Positions 27,252 to 36,636 of a stretch of 64,000 nt of DNA are shown one piece after another. Position 1 is the stretch's first letter, and every line of letters begins with the position of its first letter. The notes under the pieces are model-generated. The model worked only from the letters and a program-made list of their open reading frames with translations, ran no database searches and was not told the origin of the DNA. The stretch is from Chitinivibrionales bacterium (GTDB lineage: Bacteria; Fibrobacterota; Chitinivibrionia; Chitinivibrionales; FEN-1185). The position numbers were made by a program, and so were the translations under genes. The stretch is from assembly GCA_035516255.1 (NCBI GenBank), contig DATJAL010000031.1, positions 124,001 through 188,000 of the forward strand, in the 5' to 3' direction.

Positions 27252-27296
27252 CTGGTGCGGTACCTATCCCAAATGTGGGATAGCGGCAGGCACCAG
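27252..27296. repeat. Nested palindrome downstream of gltD
   Basis: An outer stem CTGGTGC (27252-27258) / GCACCAG (27290-27296) encloses an inner perfect stem CTATCCC (27264-27270) / GGGATAG (27277-27283) with a six-base loop. There is no U-tract, so it is not a classic terminator. The shape resembles palindromic intergenic repeats. It is the first of four hairpins in the 393-base gap before carA. Confidence 0.65.
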
Positions 27297-27357
27297 GAAA
27301 GGGACGCGGATTTAGAAAATGTTCAAAAATTCCTGGCATATTTTGGGAGGGATTTTC

Positions 27358-27471
27358 ATGAAATGCCAGGTATTCCCGCCTTCTTTTCTCCGGGGAGGCA
27401 TTTGGCCGCCCGGAGTTACTGAGGCAGAATCACTGGCTCCAAGCAAAAGACATCTATCCAGACAAGGGTAG
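27358..27471 (+). CDS. Putative 37-residue leader peptide upstream of carA
   Basis: A short open frame in the carA leader. GGGAGGG at 27345-27351 lies six bases before the ATG at 27358, and the frame stops at TAG 27469-27471. The peptide begins MKCQVFPPSFLRGG and contains two Pro-Pro pairs. Its start site is enclosed by a stem (CCTGGCAT 27332-27339 / ATGCCAGG 27363-27370), and its stop codon falls inside the right arm of the terminator hairpin at 27444-27481. That arrangement would let translation interfere with the terminator. Coding is unproven; it may be only part of a structured RNA. Confidence 0.4.
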   Translation: MKCQVFPPSFLRGGIWPPGVTEAESLAPSKRHLSRQG

Positions 27472-27486
27472 GTGTCTTTTGTTTTA
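27444..27486 (+). terminator. Intrinsic terminator / attenuator before carA
   Basis: A 16-base-pair stem CAAAAGACATCTATCC (27444-27459) / GGGTAGGTGTCTTTTG (27466-27481), with G-U pairs and a six-base loop, is followed by TTTTA. It lies 280 bases after gltD and about 90 bases before carA. It either ends the gltBD transcript late or acts as an attenuator inside the carA leader. A preceding stem CTCCGGG (27388-27394) / CCCGGAG (27409-27415) adds structure. Confidence 0.75.
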
Positions 27487-27576
27487 CTATGATTTATGTG
27501 ATTCGTTTGATTACCATGATTTTAAGCGCGGAAGAAGGTTATAAAGAAAAGGAATCATAAACGAGAGAGGTAGCGT

Positions 27577-28668
27577 TTGAAAGGCATATTGGCATTAGAA
27601 GACGGAACCATATTCGAGGGTGACGGATTTGGTGCTGCCGGAGAGGCTTGCGGCGAGGCTGTGTTCAACACCAGTCATTCCGGGTACCAGGAAGTGCTTA
27701 CCGACCCATCGTACTGTTCCCAGATCGTGACCATGACCTATCCGCTCATCGGCAACTACGGCGTCAACGATGCCGACGTGGAGTCGGGCAGGGTACAGGT
27801 GTCGGGATTTGTGGTGAGGGAATATTGCCCGTACCCGTCAAACTTCCGCTCCCAGAAAACGCTCCACGATTACCTGAAGGAAGCCGGTGTGCCTGGTGTG
27901 TCTGGCATTGATACTCGCAAACTCACCCGCAGGCTCCGCATCGCAGGTGCCATGAAGGCCGTGATCTGGACAGGCGACAAGGCGCCGGCGGCTTCCATGC
28001 TGGTGGAAAAGGCAAAGGCGTGGAAGGGGCTTGTGGGCGTTGACATTGTCAAGAACGTAACCTGCAAAAAGCCTTACGAATGGGAAGGGGCGAAAAACGG
28101 CGGCAAATACAATGTGGTGGCGTTTGACTTCGGAATAAAATTCAACATTCTCAGGATTCTCAAGGCCATGGGCTGCAGGCTCACGGTGGTGCCTGCGTCA
28201 ACCACGGCAAAAGAGGCGCTTGCACACAAGCCCGACGGCATTTTCCTGAGCAACGGTCCTGGCGATCCGGCTGCGGTGACGTATGCCATAGAAACCATAC
28301 GCGAGCTCAAGGGCAGGCTCCCGATTTTCGGGATATGCCTCGGCCACCAGCTTTCGGCGCTCGCGCTCGGCGCCAAGACCTACAAGCTCAAATTCGGGCA
28401 CCGCGGGTCCAACCATCCTGTCAAGAACCTGGAAAACGGGACAATAGCGATCACTTCCCAGAATCATGGGTTCTGCGTGGATATGGAAAGCCTTAAGACA
28501 GGCGGCGTCAAGATGACTCACCTTAACCTGAATGATAATACCTGTGAAGGATTGTCTGATATGAAAAGCAAGCTCTTCTGCGTTCAATATCATCCAGAAG
28601 CCTCCCCCGGTCCTCATGATTCAGGTTACTTATTCAAGCAGTTCATCACTATGATGGAGAATAATTAA
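27577..28668 (+). CDS. carA: Carbamoyl-phosphate synthase small subunit
   Basis: A 363-residue glutamine-hydrolysing subunit. The N-terminal domain ([17 protein letters not shown]) is followed by a class I GATase with Cys254 in FGICLGHQL, His339 and Glu341 in [10 protein letters not shown]. It delivers ammonia to CarB for carbamoyl phosphate, used for pyrimidines and arginine. The start is a TTG at 27577 with GAGAGAGG (27563-27570) upstream; no ATG fits the conserved N-terminus. carB begins two bases after its stop codon ends. The long structured leader suggests control by premature termination. Confidence 0.95.
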   Translation: MKGILALEDGTIFEGDGFGAAGEACGEAVFNTSHSGYQEVLTDPSYCSQIVTMTYPLIGNYGVNDADVESGRVQVSGFVVREYCPYPSNFRSQKTLHDYLKEAGVPGVSGIDTRKLTRRLRIAGAMKAVIWTGDKAPAASMLVEKAKAWKGLVGVDIVKNVTCKKPYEWEGAKNGGKYNVVAFDFGIKFNILRILKAMGCRLTVVPASTTAKEALAHKPDGIFLSNGPGDPAAVTYAIETIRELKGRLPIFGICLGHQLSALALGAKTYKLKFGHRGSNHPVKNLENGTIAITSQNHGFCVDMESLKTGGVKMTHLNLNDNTCEGLSDMKSKLFCVQYHPEASPGPHDSGYLFKQFITMMENN

Positions 28669-28669
28669 A

Positions 28670-31600
28670 ATGCCAAAGCGTTCCGACATCCATAAAATCT
28701 TAATCATCGGCTCCGGCCCCATCGTGATCGGCCAGGCGTGCGAATTCGATTATTCCGGTACTCAGGCGTGCAAGGCGCTGCGTGAGGAGGGATTCGAAGT
28801 CGTGCTTGTCAACTCGAACCCTGCAACCATCATGACCGACCCAAACACGGCGGACAAAACGTATATCGAGCCCATCACGCCGGAGATCGTTGAGAAGATC
28901 ATCGCCCGGGAACGCCCCGACGCGCTGCTGCCCACCATGGGCGGCCAGACCGGTCTCAACACCGCCATGGAGCTCGCGGAAAACGGCGTTCTGTCGCGGT
29001 ACAACGTGCAGCTCATCGGCGCGGATTATAATGCAATCAAGAAGGCAGAAAACCGGAGCGAGTTCAAAAAGGCGATACAGCGCATCGGGCTCGAGGTGCC
29101 GAGGAGCGCGCTGGCTTATAATATGGAAGAGGCCTGGAACATCGCCAGGGACATCGGGTTTCCGCTCATCATCAGGCCGAGCTTTACGCTTGGCGGCACG
29201 GGCGGCGGCATCGCGAACAACGAGGAGGAGTTTGAGCGCGTGGCCGACCACGGCCTGCGCTGCTCGCGAATCAACGAGATCCTCATCGAGGAATCGGTGA
29301 TCGGCTGGAAGGAATTCGAGCTCGAGATCATGCGCGACAAGGCCGACAATGTGGTGATCATCTGCTCCATAGAAAACGTTGACCCCATGGGCATCCACAC
29401 GGGCGACAGCATCACCGTGGCGCCGGCGCAGACCCTCACCGACAAGCAGTACCAGCACATGCGCGACGCATCCATCGCGATCATCCGCGAAATCGGCGTG
29501 GAGACCGGCGGGTCGAACATCCAGTTCGCGGTGAACCCGGCAAGCGGCCGCATGGTGGTGATCGAGATGAACCCGCGCGTGAGCAGAAGCTCGGCCCTGG
29601 CGAGCAAGGCCACCGGTTTCCCCATTGCAAAGTTCGCGGCGAAACTGGCCTGCGGCTACACGCTCGACGAGATACGCAACGACATCACGCGCGAGACACC
29701 GGCGAGCTTCGAACCGGCCATCGATTATTGCGTTGTCAAGATACCGCGGTTTGCGTTCGAGAAGTTCCAGGACGCCGATCCGTCTTTGGGCATCCAGATG
29801 AAATCGGTGGGCGAGACCATGGCCATCGGCCGCACGTTCAAAGAGGCGCTCGGCAAGGGGCTGCGTGGCCTCGAAATCGGGAAGCAGGGGTTTCAGAGCG
29901 TTCCGCGGCCCGAGAAAACCAAGGAGGAGATTGTCAAAAACCTGGCCTTGCCGCGCGCCGACCGGATCTTTCTTATCCGTCATGCAATTGACAAAGGCGT
30001 GTCCGTTGCGGACATCGCAAGGGCGACCGGCATCGATCCATGGTTCCTCGACAATATGCGCGAGATCGTGGAGTATGAAACGGCCTTGACGCCGAAACTG
30101 CTGATCCGGCCTGCGGCCGATCTCAAGACCGCCCTTGTCAAGGCGAAAAAGTACGGTTTTTCAGACATGCAGCTGGGCAAGCTTTTATCAACTGACGACC
30201 TGGCAATAAGAAAAAAGCGCAAGGAACTTGGCATTGCGGTCACCTACAAGCTCGTTGACACCTGCGCCGCGGAGTTCGAGGCGTACACGCCGTATTATTA
30301 CTCGACCTATGAAGACGAGGATGAGGGGGTTCCGTCAAATAAAAAGAAGATCATCATTCTCGGCGGCGGTCCTAATAGAATCGGACAGGGCATCGAGTTC
30401 GACTACTGCTGCTGCCAGGCAAGCTTTGCGCTGCGCGAGCTGGGCATCGAGTCCATCATGGTAAACTCAAACCCCGAGACCGTATCCACCGACTACGATA
30501 CGTCCGACAAGCTGTATTTCGAGCCGCTCACGTTCGAGGACGTGATGAACATTGTCGAGAAGGAAAAGCCGGCGGGCGTGATCGTGCAGTTCGGCGGACA
30601 GACGCCGCTCAACCTCGCGCGCAAGCTGCACGACGCGGGCGCGCCCATCATCGGCACTACCGTCGATTCGCTGGAGCAGGCGGGCGAGCGCGGCGCATTC
30701 TTCACGATGGTGAAGAAGCTCGGACTGCACCAGGCGCAGAACGCCATGGTGACCTCGAAGCAGGAAGCCTGCGATGTTGCTGCGAAAATCGGGTATCCCG
30801 TGCTCATGCGGCCCTCGTTCGTCTTGGGCGGACGCGCCATGAGCATCGTATACGACGAGGCCGAACTCCTTTCGTGCATCGACGAGGCGCAGGCGGTTGC
30901 CGAGAACCGGCCCCTGCTCATTGACAAATTCATATCCGACGCGATCGAAGTCGACGTCGACGCGGTGAGCGACGGCGAGAAAACCATGATCTGCGGCATC
31001 ATGGAGCACATCGAGGAGGCGGGCATCCATTCGGGCGACAGCGCGTGCGTGCTGCCGCCGCACACCCTTTCCGACGACATCATCGACGAAATACGGCGCC
31101 AGACCTTCGCCATCGCGGCCGAGCTCAAAGTGGTGGGCCTGCTCAACATCCAGTACGCGATCAAGGACGAGGTCGTGTACGTGCTGGAAGTCAACCCGCG
31201 CGCGTCGCGCACCGTTCCGTTCGTGAGCAAGGCAAGCGGCATACCCTGGGCCAAGATCGCGGCAAAGGTGATGGCGGGCGTCAAGCTCGCCAAGATCCCG
31301 GAAGCCGCGGAGCGGCCGCTCGGCTATTTCGCGGTCAAGGAATCGGTGCTGCCGTTCAACAAGTTCCCGGGCGCCGACACCGTGCTCGGCCCCGAGATGA
31401 AATCGACCGGCGAGGTCATGGGCATCGACAAGGACTTCGGCCTGGCGTTCGCGAAGTCGCAGGAGGCGGCGGGCAACGTGCTGCCGCGGTCCGGGACGGT
31501 ATTCCTGAGTGTCAAGAACAGCATGCGGCGCAACATCATCTTCATGGCGAAGAAAATCGCCGACATGGGGTTCAAGCTCTGCGCGTCGGAGGGCACCTGC

Positions 31601-31954
31601 AAGGTGCTGCGGAGCAACGGCGTGAACGCCAAGGAAGTGCCGAAGATCGGCGAGGGGAAGCCCGACATCGTGGACCTCATCAAGGCGGGCGACATCAACC
31701 TGATCGTCAACGTGGTGGCGGGCAGAAAGTCGCAGATGGATTCGAAACCGATCCGCAGCGCGGCCGTAGTGCAAGGGATTCCCTATATCACCACGCTCGA
31801 GGCGGCGCAGGCGGCGATCAGCGCCATGGATTCGCTCGAAAAAACCGGTTTTTCCGTAAAGTCAATCCAGGATTACGCCGCCGCGCTGGTAAAAGGCAAG
31901 GCGCGCGATGCCGAGGATACCATCGATTTCAAGAAGTCGCTGTGGACGGAGTGA
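28670..31954 (+). CDS. carB: Carbamoyl-phosphate synthase large subunit
   Basis: A 1094-residue CarB with the two homologous ATP-grasp halves. The first opens [20 protein letters not shown] with [15 protein letters not shown]. The second opens [20 protein letters not shown] with [17 protein letters not shown]-terminal MGS-like allosteric domain follows ([21 protein letters not shown]). It combines bicarbonate, ammonia and two ATP. Length and motifs are standard and complete. It forms an operon with carA; pyrG follows after a short repeat-containing gap of 88 bases. Confidence 0.97.
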   Translation: MPKRSDIHKILIIGSGPIVIGQACEFDYSGTQACKALREEGFEVVLVNSNPATIMTDPNTADKTYIEPITPEIVEKIIARERPDALLPTMGGQTGLNTAMELAENGVLSRYNVQLIGADYNAIKKAENRSEFKKAIQRIGLEVPRSALAYNMEEAWNIARDIGFPLIIRPSFTLGGTGGGIANNEEEFERVADHGLRCSRINEILIEESVIGWKEFELEIMRDKADNVVIICSIENVDPMGIHTGDSITVAPAQTLTDKQYQHMRDASIAIIREIGVETGGSNIQFAVNPASGRMVVIEMNPRVSRSSALASKATGFPIAKFAAKLACGYTLDEIRNDITRETPASFEPAIDYCVVKIPRFAFEKFQDADPSLGIQMKSVGETMAIGRTFKEALGKGLRGLEIGKQGFQSVPRPEKTKEEIVKNLALPRADRIFLIRHAIDKGVSVADIARATGIDPWFLDNMREIVEYETALTPKLLIRPAADLKTALVKAKKYGFSDMQLGKLLSTDDLAIRKKRKELGIAVTYKLVDTCAAEFEAYTPYYYSTYEDEDEGVPSNKKKIIILGGGPNRIGQGIEFDYCCCQASFALRELGIESIMVNSNPETVSTDYDTSDKLYFEPLTFEDVMNIVEKEKPAGVIVQFGGQTPLNLARKLHDAGAPIIGTTVDSLEQAGERGAFFTMVKKLGLHQAQNAMVTSKQEACDVAAKIGYPVLMRPSFVLGGRAMSIVYDEAELLSCIDEAQAVAENRPLLIDKFISDAIEVDVDAVSDGEKTMICGIMEHIEEAGIHSGDSACVLPPHTLSDDIIDEIRRQTFAIAAELKVVGLLNIQYAIKDEVVYVLEVNPRASRTVPFVSKASGIPWAKIAAKVMAGVKLAKIPEAAERPLGYFAVKESVLPFNKFPGADTVLGPEMKSTGEVMGIDKDFGLAFAKSQEAAGNVLPRSGTVFLSVKNSMRRNIIFMAKKIADMGFKLCASEGTCKVLRSNGVNAKEVPKIGEGKPDIVDLIKAGDINLIVNVVAGRKSQMDSKPIRSAAVVQGIPYITTLEAAQAAISAMDSLEKTGFSVKSIQDYAAALVKGKARDAEDTIDFKKSLWTE

Positions 31955-31957
31955 AGA

Positions 31958-31993
31958 ATTGCGGATTCCGGATTGCGGAATGCGGATTGAAAA
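31958..31993. repeat. Short direct repeats GCGGATT/GCGGAAT between carB and pyrG
   Basis: Four GCGGA(A/T)T-like units in a row, the pattern of a common intergenic direct repeat. It lies immediately after the carB stop. No terminator follows, so pyrG may be read from the same transcript. Confidence 0.55.
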
Positions 31994-32042
31994 ACGTCAA
32001 CGCTGAATTCAACTATCATCCTATCAATGGCGGGGGTTCATT

Positions 32043-33650
32043 ATGTCCAAGTTCATCTTTGTGACCGGAGGCGTGGTGTCGTCGCTGGGCAAGGGCATCA
32101 CGGCGGCGTCGATAGGTCTTTTACTCAAGAGCCGCGGGCTGTCGGTCATCAACCAGAAATTCGATCCCTATCTCAACGTCGACCCGGGCACGATGAACCC
32201 CTACCAGCACGGCGAGGTCTATGTAACCGACGACGGCGCGGAAACCGACCTCGACCTCGGCCATTACGAACGCTTCACGGGCGCGACAACCAACAAGAAC
32301 TGCAACTACACCTCGGGCCGCATCTACGATTCCCTGATTAAAAAGGAACGCCGGGGCGATTTCCTCGGCGGCACGGTCCAGGTGGTGCCCCATGTGACAG
32401 CCGAAATCTGCGAGTCGGTGCGCTCGGTGGCGAAACCCGACGTCGACGTCGTGATCTGCGAGATCGGCGGCACCGTGGGCGACATCGAGAGTCTGCCGTT
32501 TCTTGAGGCGCTCCGCATCTTCCGCATCCAGGAAGGGAGGAACAACTGTTTCTTCATCCATGTAACGCTCGTTCCGTACCTTCACAAGGCGTGCGAGGTG
32601 AAGACCAAGCCGACCCAACATTCAGTGGGAAAGCTGCGCGAGATCGGCATCATCCCCGACATGCTCGTGTGCCGCACCGAAATGCACCTCGACAAGGACG
32701 TGCGCCGCAAGATATCCCTGTTCTGCAACGTGGACGAGGAGGCGGTGGTCGAGGCCATGGACGCGGAACATTCCATTTACGAAGTGCCGCTCGAGTTCGC
32801 GGCCCAGGACATTGACACGGTCATCATCGACACGCTCGGCCTGCGCGCCGGCCGCCGGAACCTCAAGCCCTGGCGCGAATACGTGGACAAGGTTATTTCC
32901 GCCGAAAAGACGGTCAACATCGCGATCGTGGGAAAGTATTCGGAACTTCTTGACGCGTACAAGTCGATCCATGAGTCGCTCAACCACGCGGGCGCGTTCC
33001 ACAACGCAAAGGTCAAGATCCTGAGCGTGTCGTCGGAGGACATCGAAAAAAGCGGAGCCGAGAAGATCCTAAAAGAAGCGCACGGCGTTTTGGTGCCCGG
33101 CGGCTTCGGCGGCCGCGGCGTGGAGGGAAAGATCATGGCCGTCCAGTACGCACGGGAGAAAAACGTGCCGTATTTCGGCATCTGTTACGGCATGCACATG
33201 GCGGTCATTGAGTTCGCGCGCCACGTTCTCAACCTGCCCGACGCAGACACGACCGAAAACAGCCCTGAAACCAAGAACCCGGTCATCCACCTCATGGAAG
33301 AACAAAAACGCGTTCTCAACCTGGGCGGCACCATGCGGCTCGGCGCTTACCCCTGCGTTCTTAAAAAGGGGACCTTGGTCCGGAAGTGCTACGGCAAAGA
33401 CCAGATCTCGGAGCGCCACCGTCACCGCTACGAATACAACAACGACTACAAGGAACGGTTCGAAAAGGCCGGGCTCATCGCCTGCGGCGAATCGCCTGAC
33501 GGCATTCTCGTCGAGATGGTGGAGCTCCACAACCATCCGTGGTTCGTGGGCGTGCAGTTCCATCCGGAGTTCAAATCGCGCCCCATTGAACCGCATCCGC
33601 TGTTCAGGGACTTCGTGGGCGCGAGTTTGAAAAATAAGGGGAAAAAATAA
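32043..33650 (+). CDS. pyrG: CTP synthase
   Basis: A 535-residue CTP synthase that aminates UTP with glutamine. The synthetase domain begins [16 protein letters not shown] and contains [16 protein letters not shown] and [12 protein letters not shown]. The C-terminal GATase has [13 protein letters not shown], the nucleophile Cys in [12 protein letters not shown], and QFHPEFKS for the His/Glu pair. The elbow reads GICYGMH where most enzymes have GICLGMQ, a small deviation next to an intact Cys. It follows carAB closely and precedes purF, so three glutamine-consuming nucleotide enzymes are adjacent. Confidence 0.96.
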   Translation: MSKFIFVTGGVVSSLGKGITAASIGLLLKSRGLSVINQKFDPYLNVDPGTMNPYQHGEVYVTDDGAETDLDLGHYERFTGATTNKNCNYTSGRIYDSLIKKERRGDFLGGTVQVVPHVTAEICESVRSVAKPDVDVVICEIGGTVGDIESLPFLEALRIFRIQEGRNNCFFIHVTLVPYLHKACEVKTKPTQHSVGKLREIGIIPDMLVCRTEMHLDKDVRRKISLFCNVDEEAVVEAMDAEHSIYEVPLEFAAQDIDTVIIDTLGLRAGRRNLKPWREYVDKVISAEKTVNIAIVGKYSELLDAYKSIHESLNHAGAFHNAKVKILSVSSEDIEKSGAEKILKEAHGVLVPGGFGGRGVEGKIMAVQYAREKNVPYFGICYGMHMAVIEFARHVLNLPDADTTENSPETKNPVIHLMEEQKRVLNLGGTMRLGAYPCVLKKGTLVRKCYGKDQISERHRHRYEYNNDYKERFEKAGLIACGESPDGILVEMVELHNHPWFVGVQFHPEFKSRPIEPHPLFRDFVGASLKNKGKK

Positions 33651-33655
33651 AAATA

Positions 33656-33710
33656 GCCACAGAGACACAGGGAATTATAATTTTCTCCGTGCTCCAAATC
33701 TCCGTAGTGA
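33656..33710. repeat. Inverted-repeat element of the CCACAGAGACACAG type
   Basis: Left arm GCCACAGAGACACAGGGA (33656-33673) and right arm TTTTCTCCGTGCTCC...TCTCCGTAGTGA (33681-33710) are imperfectly complementary. This is the two-armed form of the solo arm at 15147-15175 and belongs to a widespread type of intergenic palindrome. Confidence 0.65.
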
Positions 33711-33735
33711 ATGTTGATTTTATAGAAGGAACAGC

Positions 33736-35130
33736 ATGTCAGATAACCTTCACGAACAATGCGGCGTGTTCGGTGTGTTCAACAGCCACGAAGCGGCGGA
33801 ACTGACGTATCTCGGCCTCTACGCGCTCCAGCACCGGGGCCAGGAAAGCTCCGGCATCGCGGTGTCGAACCAGACAGCGGTCACCATGCACAAGGCGATG
33901 GGCCTGGTGAACCAGGTGTTCAAGCATCAGGAAACGCTCGACGGGCTCAAAGGTTCGAGCGCGATAGGCCACAACCGGTATTCCACCACCGGTTCCTCCG
34001 ATCTCTGCAATGCCCAGCCCATCCTCATCAACTGCCGGATCGGACAGATCGCGGCCGCGCACAACGGCAACCTCACCAACACGGTAAAGCTCCGCGGCGA
34101 AATGGAAAATGACGGCTCCATATTCTCCTCCACCACCGACACCGAGGTCGTCGTGCATCTCATCGCGCGTTCCAAACAGGAAACCGTGGAGGCGATGATC
34201 CTCGATGCTCTCTCGCGCGTCAAAGGATCGTATTCGATCCTGTTTCTCACCAAGGACGCCCTCTACGGCGCGCGCGACCCGCGGGGGTTCAGGCCGCTGC
34301 TTCTGGGCAAGTCGGGGGATGTTACGTTCCTTTCGTCGGAGACCTGCGCCTTTGACCTGGTGGGGGCGGCAATCGAGCGGGAGGTGAAGCCGGGCGAGAT
34401 GGTGCGGATTGATAAGAACGGAATCCAGACCTATTCGATCCCGCTGTTCGAACGCGTCAAGCGGCCGTCCTACTGTATTTTCGAATACATCTATTTTTCC
34501 CGTCCCGATTCGTTCGTGTTCGGCGAAAACGTCGACAAGATACGGCGGCGTCTCGGCCGGCAGCTCGCCAAGGAGCACCCGGTGGCCGGCGCGGACCTCG
34601 TGATGGGCGTTCCCGACTCTGCCACCACGGCAGCTCTCGGGTTTGCCGAGGGTTCGGGCGTGCGGTTCGACATCGGCCTCATCCGCAACCATTACGTGGG
34701 CCGCACGTTCATCCAACCGGTTCAGTCGGGCCGCGACCTCGGCGTGCGCATCAAGTTTAATCCCGTCAAGGGAGTGCTCAAGGGAAAGAAGATAGCCGTT
34801 GTGGATGACTCCATCGTGCGGGGCACCACCATGAGGAAAATTGTGAAACTGCTTCGCACGGCCGAGCCTGCCGAGATTCATTTGCGCATCTCGTCGCCGC
34901 CCATCATCTGCCCGTGTTTTTACGGCATCGACATGCCCACCAAAAAGGAGCTCATTGCGTCGGAAAAGAAGGTGGAGGAGATCCGAAGGTACCTTGACGT
35001 GGATTCGCTCGGCTATCTTTCCATTGACGGATTGCTGTCGGTGGTTTCAGCGCCCCGAGAAAATTTCTGCGTGGCCTGTTTTTCCGGCGATTATCCGATT
35101 GAGCCGTTTGGGGAGAAAGGGCATTGTTAG
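33736..35130 (+). CDS. purF: Amidophosphoribosyltransferase
   Basis: A 464-residue PurF, first committed step of purine synthesis (PRPP plus glutamine to phosphoribosylamine). After an eight-residue propeptide (MSDNLHEQ) the nucleophile Cys opens CGVFGVF. YALQHRGQESSGIAV and HNRYSTTG are class II GATase motifs. The PRTase motif is KKIAVVDDSIVRGTT. Cysteines in SYCIFEYIYF, ICPCFYG and FCVACFSGDYP match the 4Fe-4S-containing Bacillus-type enzyme, which is oxygen-labile. ATG at 33736 follows AGAAGGA. No purine operon partners are adjacent. Confidence 0.96.
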   Translation: MSDNLHEQCGVFGVFNSHEAAELTYLGLYALQHRGQESSGIAVSNQTAVTMHKAMGLVNQVFKHQETLDGLKGSSAIGHNRYSTTGSSDLCNAQPILINCRIGQIAAAHNGNLTNTVKLRGEMENDGSIFSSTTDTEVVVHLIARSKQETVEAMILDALSRVKGSYSILFLTKDALYGARDPRGFRPLLLGKSGDVTFLSSETCAFDLVGAAIEREVKPGEMVRIDKNGIQTYSIPLFERVKRPSYCIFEYIYFSRPDSFVFGENVDKIRRRLGRQLAKEHPVAGADLVMGVPDSATTAALGFAEGSGVRFDIGLIRNHYVGRTFIQPVQSGRDLGVRIKFNPVKGVLKGKKIAVVDDSIVRGTTMRKIVKLLRTAEPAEIHLRISSPPIICPCFYGIDMPTKKELIASEKKVEEIRRYLDVDSLGYLSIDGLLSVVSAPRENFCVACFSGDYPIEPFGEKGHC

Positions 35131-35162
35131 TCCGTTTTGATTAATCAATTGCATTTTCTTGC

Positions 35163-35178
35163 GGGGGAGGCCTCCCCC
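35163..35178. other. GC-rich perfect palindrome between purF and ychF
   Basis: GGGGGAGGCCTCCCCC is a 16-base perfect palindrome, followed by a very GC-rich run (35179-35200). It lies between convergent purF and ychF. The block loosely resembles the dispersed GC-rich elements at 8462 and 62361, but no long shared word was found. It could contribute to termination. Confidence 0.4.
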
Positions 35179-35285
35179 TCGCCGCGGCCCGGCCGCGCGC
35201 GAAATTGTTTCCTGCGATATCGTATCCGAAAATTGGCGCGCCCGGTCCTTCGCTACCGCGATGCAGTAACCCGCCAGATATATAT

Positions 35286-36356
35286 CTACACATTAAATCG
35301 TATCGACAAAATATCCCCGTCCTTGACAATATATTCTTTTCCCTCCATCCTAAACTTTCCCGCATCCTTGACTCCGGTTTCAGATCCGGTCGCCATCAAA
35401 TCATCATAGGAAAAGCATTCTGCGCGGATGAAGCCGCGGGCGAGATCCGAGTGGATGGTGCCTGCCGCCTCAACCGCGTTTGAGCCTTTGAGCAGCTCCC
35501 ACGCACGTACCTCGTCTTCCCCAACGGTAAAGAAGCTGATGAACCCGAGCGTTTCGTATGCGACAAGCGTGAGGCGGTCGGCGGCCGACTCGTTTATTCC
35601 GGCGTCGTCCATGAATGCTTTGATTTCCGATTCGTCAGCAAGCCGCGAAAGTTCCATTTCAAAATTGCCCGAGCATTCAATGGCTTTGTATTTTTTTGAC
35701 AGGTCATTGACGATGCCGGGATTCTTTTTAAAAGTGTCCTCATTGGAATTAAGGATGAGAAAGAGCGGCTTCTGGGTGAGAAATTGAAATCCGCGAAGCA
35801 TTTTCTTTTCATCCGCCGTAAATTCAAGCGACCGTATTGACTGCATCTTGTTGAGGCATTCAAGGATTTTCTGCAGCAGCTTTTCTTCAGCCGCAAGCGC
35901 TGGGGTTTTCCCGCCCTTTGCAGACTGCGCGATGCGCGCCAGGCGGTTCTCCGCGATGATCTGGTCCGAAAGCAGAAGTTCCTCCTCGATGGCAGCAAGG
36001 TCCTCAGCCGGCGAAGGCACCTTTCCCTCGCCTGAGGGAAAGTTACGCAGCACCACGGCCAGGCTGTCCGTGGTCTTGACAAGCCGCATAAGGTCGGGGC
36101 TGAACAGCTCCTCTTTTTTCGTTTCGTCCTTTTCCACGCCAACAAAATCGACGAGCTCCATTCTGGCGTAGGTGGTCTTTTTCGGATGGTACAGCCGCGA
36201 CAGGCTGGTGACGCGCTCGTCGCCAACGCTCACGGTCGCGATGTTCGGCTCGGTTTTCGCCGCGGCATAGGCCGACACCTCGGCCCGCGACTTCGACAGC
36301 GCGTTGAAGATGGTGGTCTTGCCCGATTTGGGCAGGCCGATGAGTCCGATTTTCAA
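35286..36356 (-). CDS. ychF: Obg-family NTPase YchF
   Basis: A 356-residue YchF-like P-loop NTPase, a universally conserved ribosome-associated protein preferring ATP. The P-loop is KIGLIGLPKSGKTTIFNAL. The base-recognition motif is NSNE in LILNSNEDTF (NxxE instead of NKxD, as expected for YchF). A C-terminal TGS domain ends EYIVKDGDILSIRFNV with HSDLARGFIRAE. The start is a TTG at 36356 directly before KIGLIGLP. The 47-residue longer frame upstream has no family homology and spans a GC-rich intergenic block. Confidence 0.9.
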   Translation of the reverse strand: MKIGLIGLPKSGKTTIFNALSKSRAEVSAYAAAKTEPNIATVSVGDERVTSLSRLYHPKKTTYARMELVDFVGVEKDETKKEELFSPDLMRLVKTTDSLAVVLRNFPSGEGKVPSPAEDLAAIEEELLLSDQIIAENRLARIAQSAKGGKTPALAAEEKLLQKILECLNKMQSIRSLEFTADEKKMLRGFQFLTQKPLFLILNSNEDTFKKNPGIVNDLSKKYKAIECSGNFEMELSRLADESEIKAFMDDAGINESAADRLTLVAYETLGFISFFTVGEDEVRAWELLKGSNAVEAAGTIHSDLARGFIRAECFSYDDLMATGSETGVKDAGKFRMEGKEYIVKDGDILSIRFNV

Positions 36357-36636
36357 AATGATGCCCCGAAGATGGAAGTAAAATGAGGGATGAAAATAGC
36401 AGATGCCAATAATAAAGGGATATTTGATGAAGGAAGGCTCGCCCTGGTTCCCGGCTTCCTCCGCCGCCGCGTTAGTCCGGACTGGAGTGGTGCGCAAGGG
36501 CGCATTGACGGCCGACCCCGCCGCTAGGCATCTGGCTGTCCGGCAACGAGGCCGAATGGCCGAGCCCGGAAGGAGGGACGACCCGAGCCCGAGTCTTTAC
36601 GAAGGCGAGGGGAACGCACATGTTTATTTTGTTAAT
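36357..36636. other. GC-rich gene-free gap ychF/hybrid kinase
   Basis: No gene is supported here. Positions about 36450-36610 are GC-rich, with tandem-like words (GAGGCCGAATGGCCGAGCCCGGAAG) that recall, but do not clearly match, the GC-rich element copies elsewhere. The long plus-strand open frame at 36403-37101 is mostly a shadow of the kinase gene. Confidence 0.4.

Noticed and set aside
27361-27450. Possible cobalamin-type or other known riboswitch in the carA leader
   Set aside because: Words such as GAGGCAGAATCACTGGC recall a B12 box, but the rest of the core (other conserved boxes and stem order) is missing; TPP, FMN, THF and c-di-GMP consensus elements were also not found.
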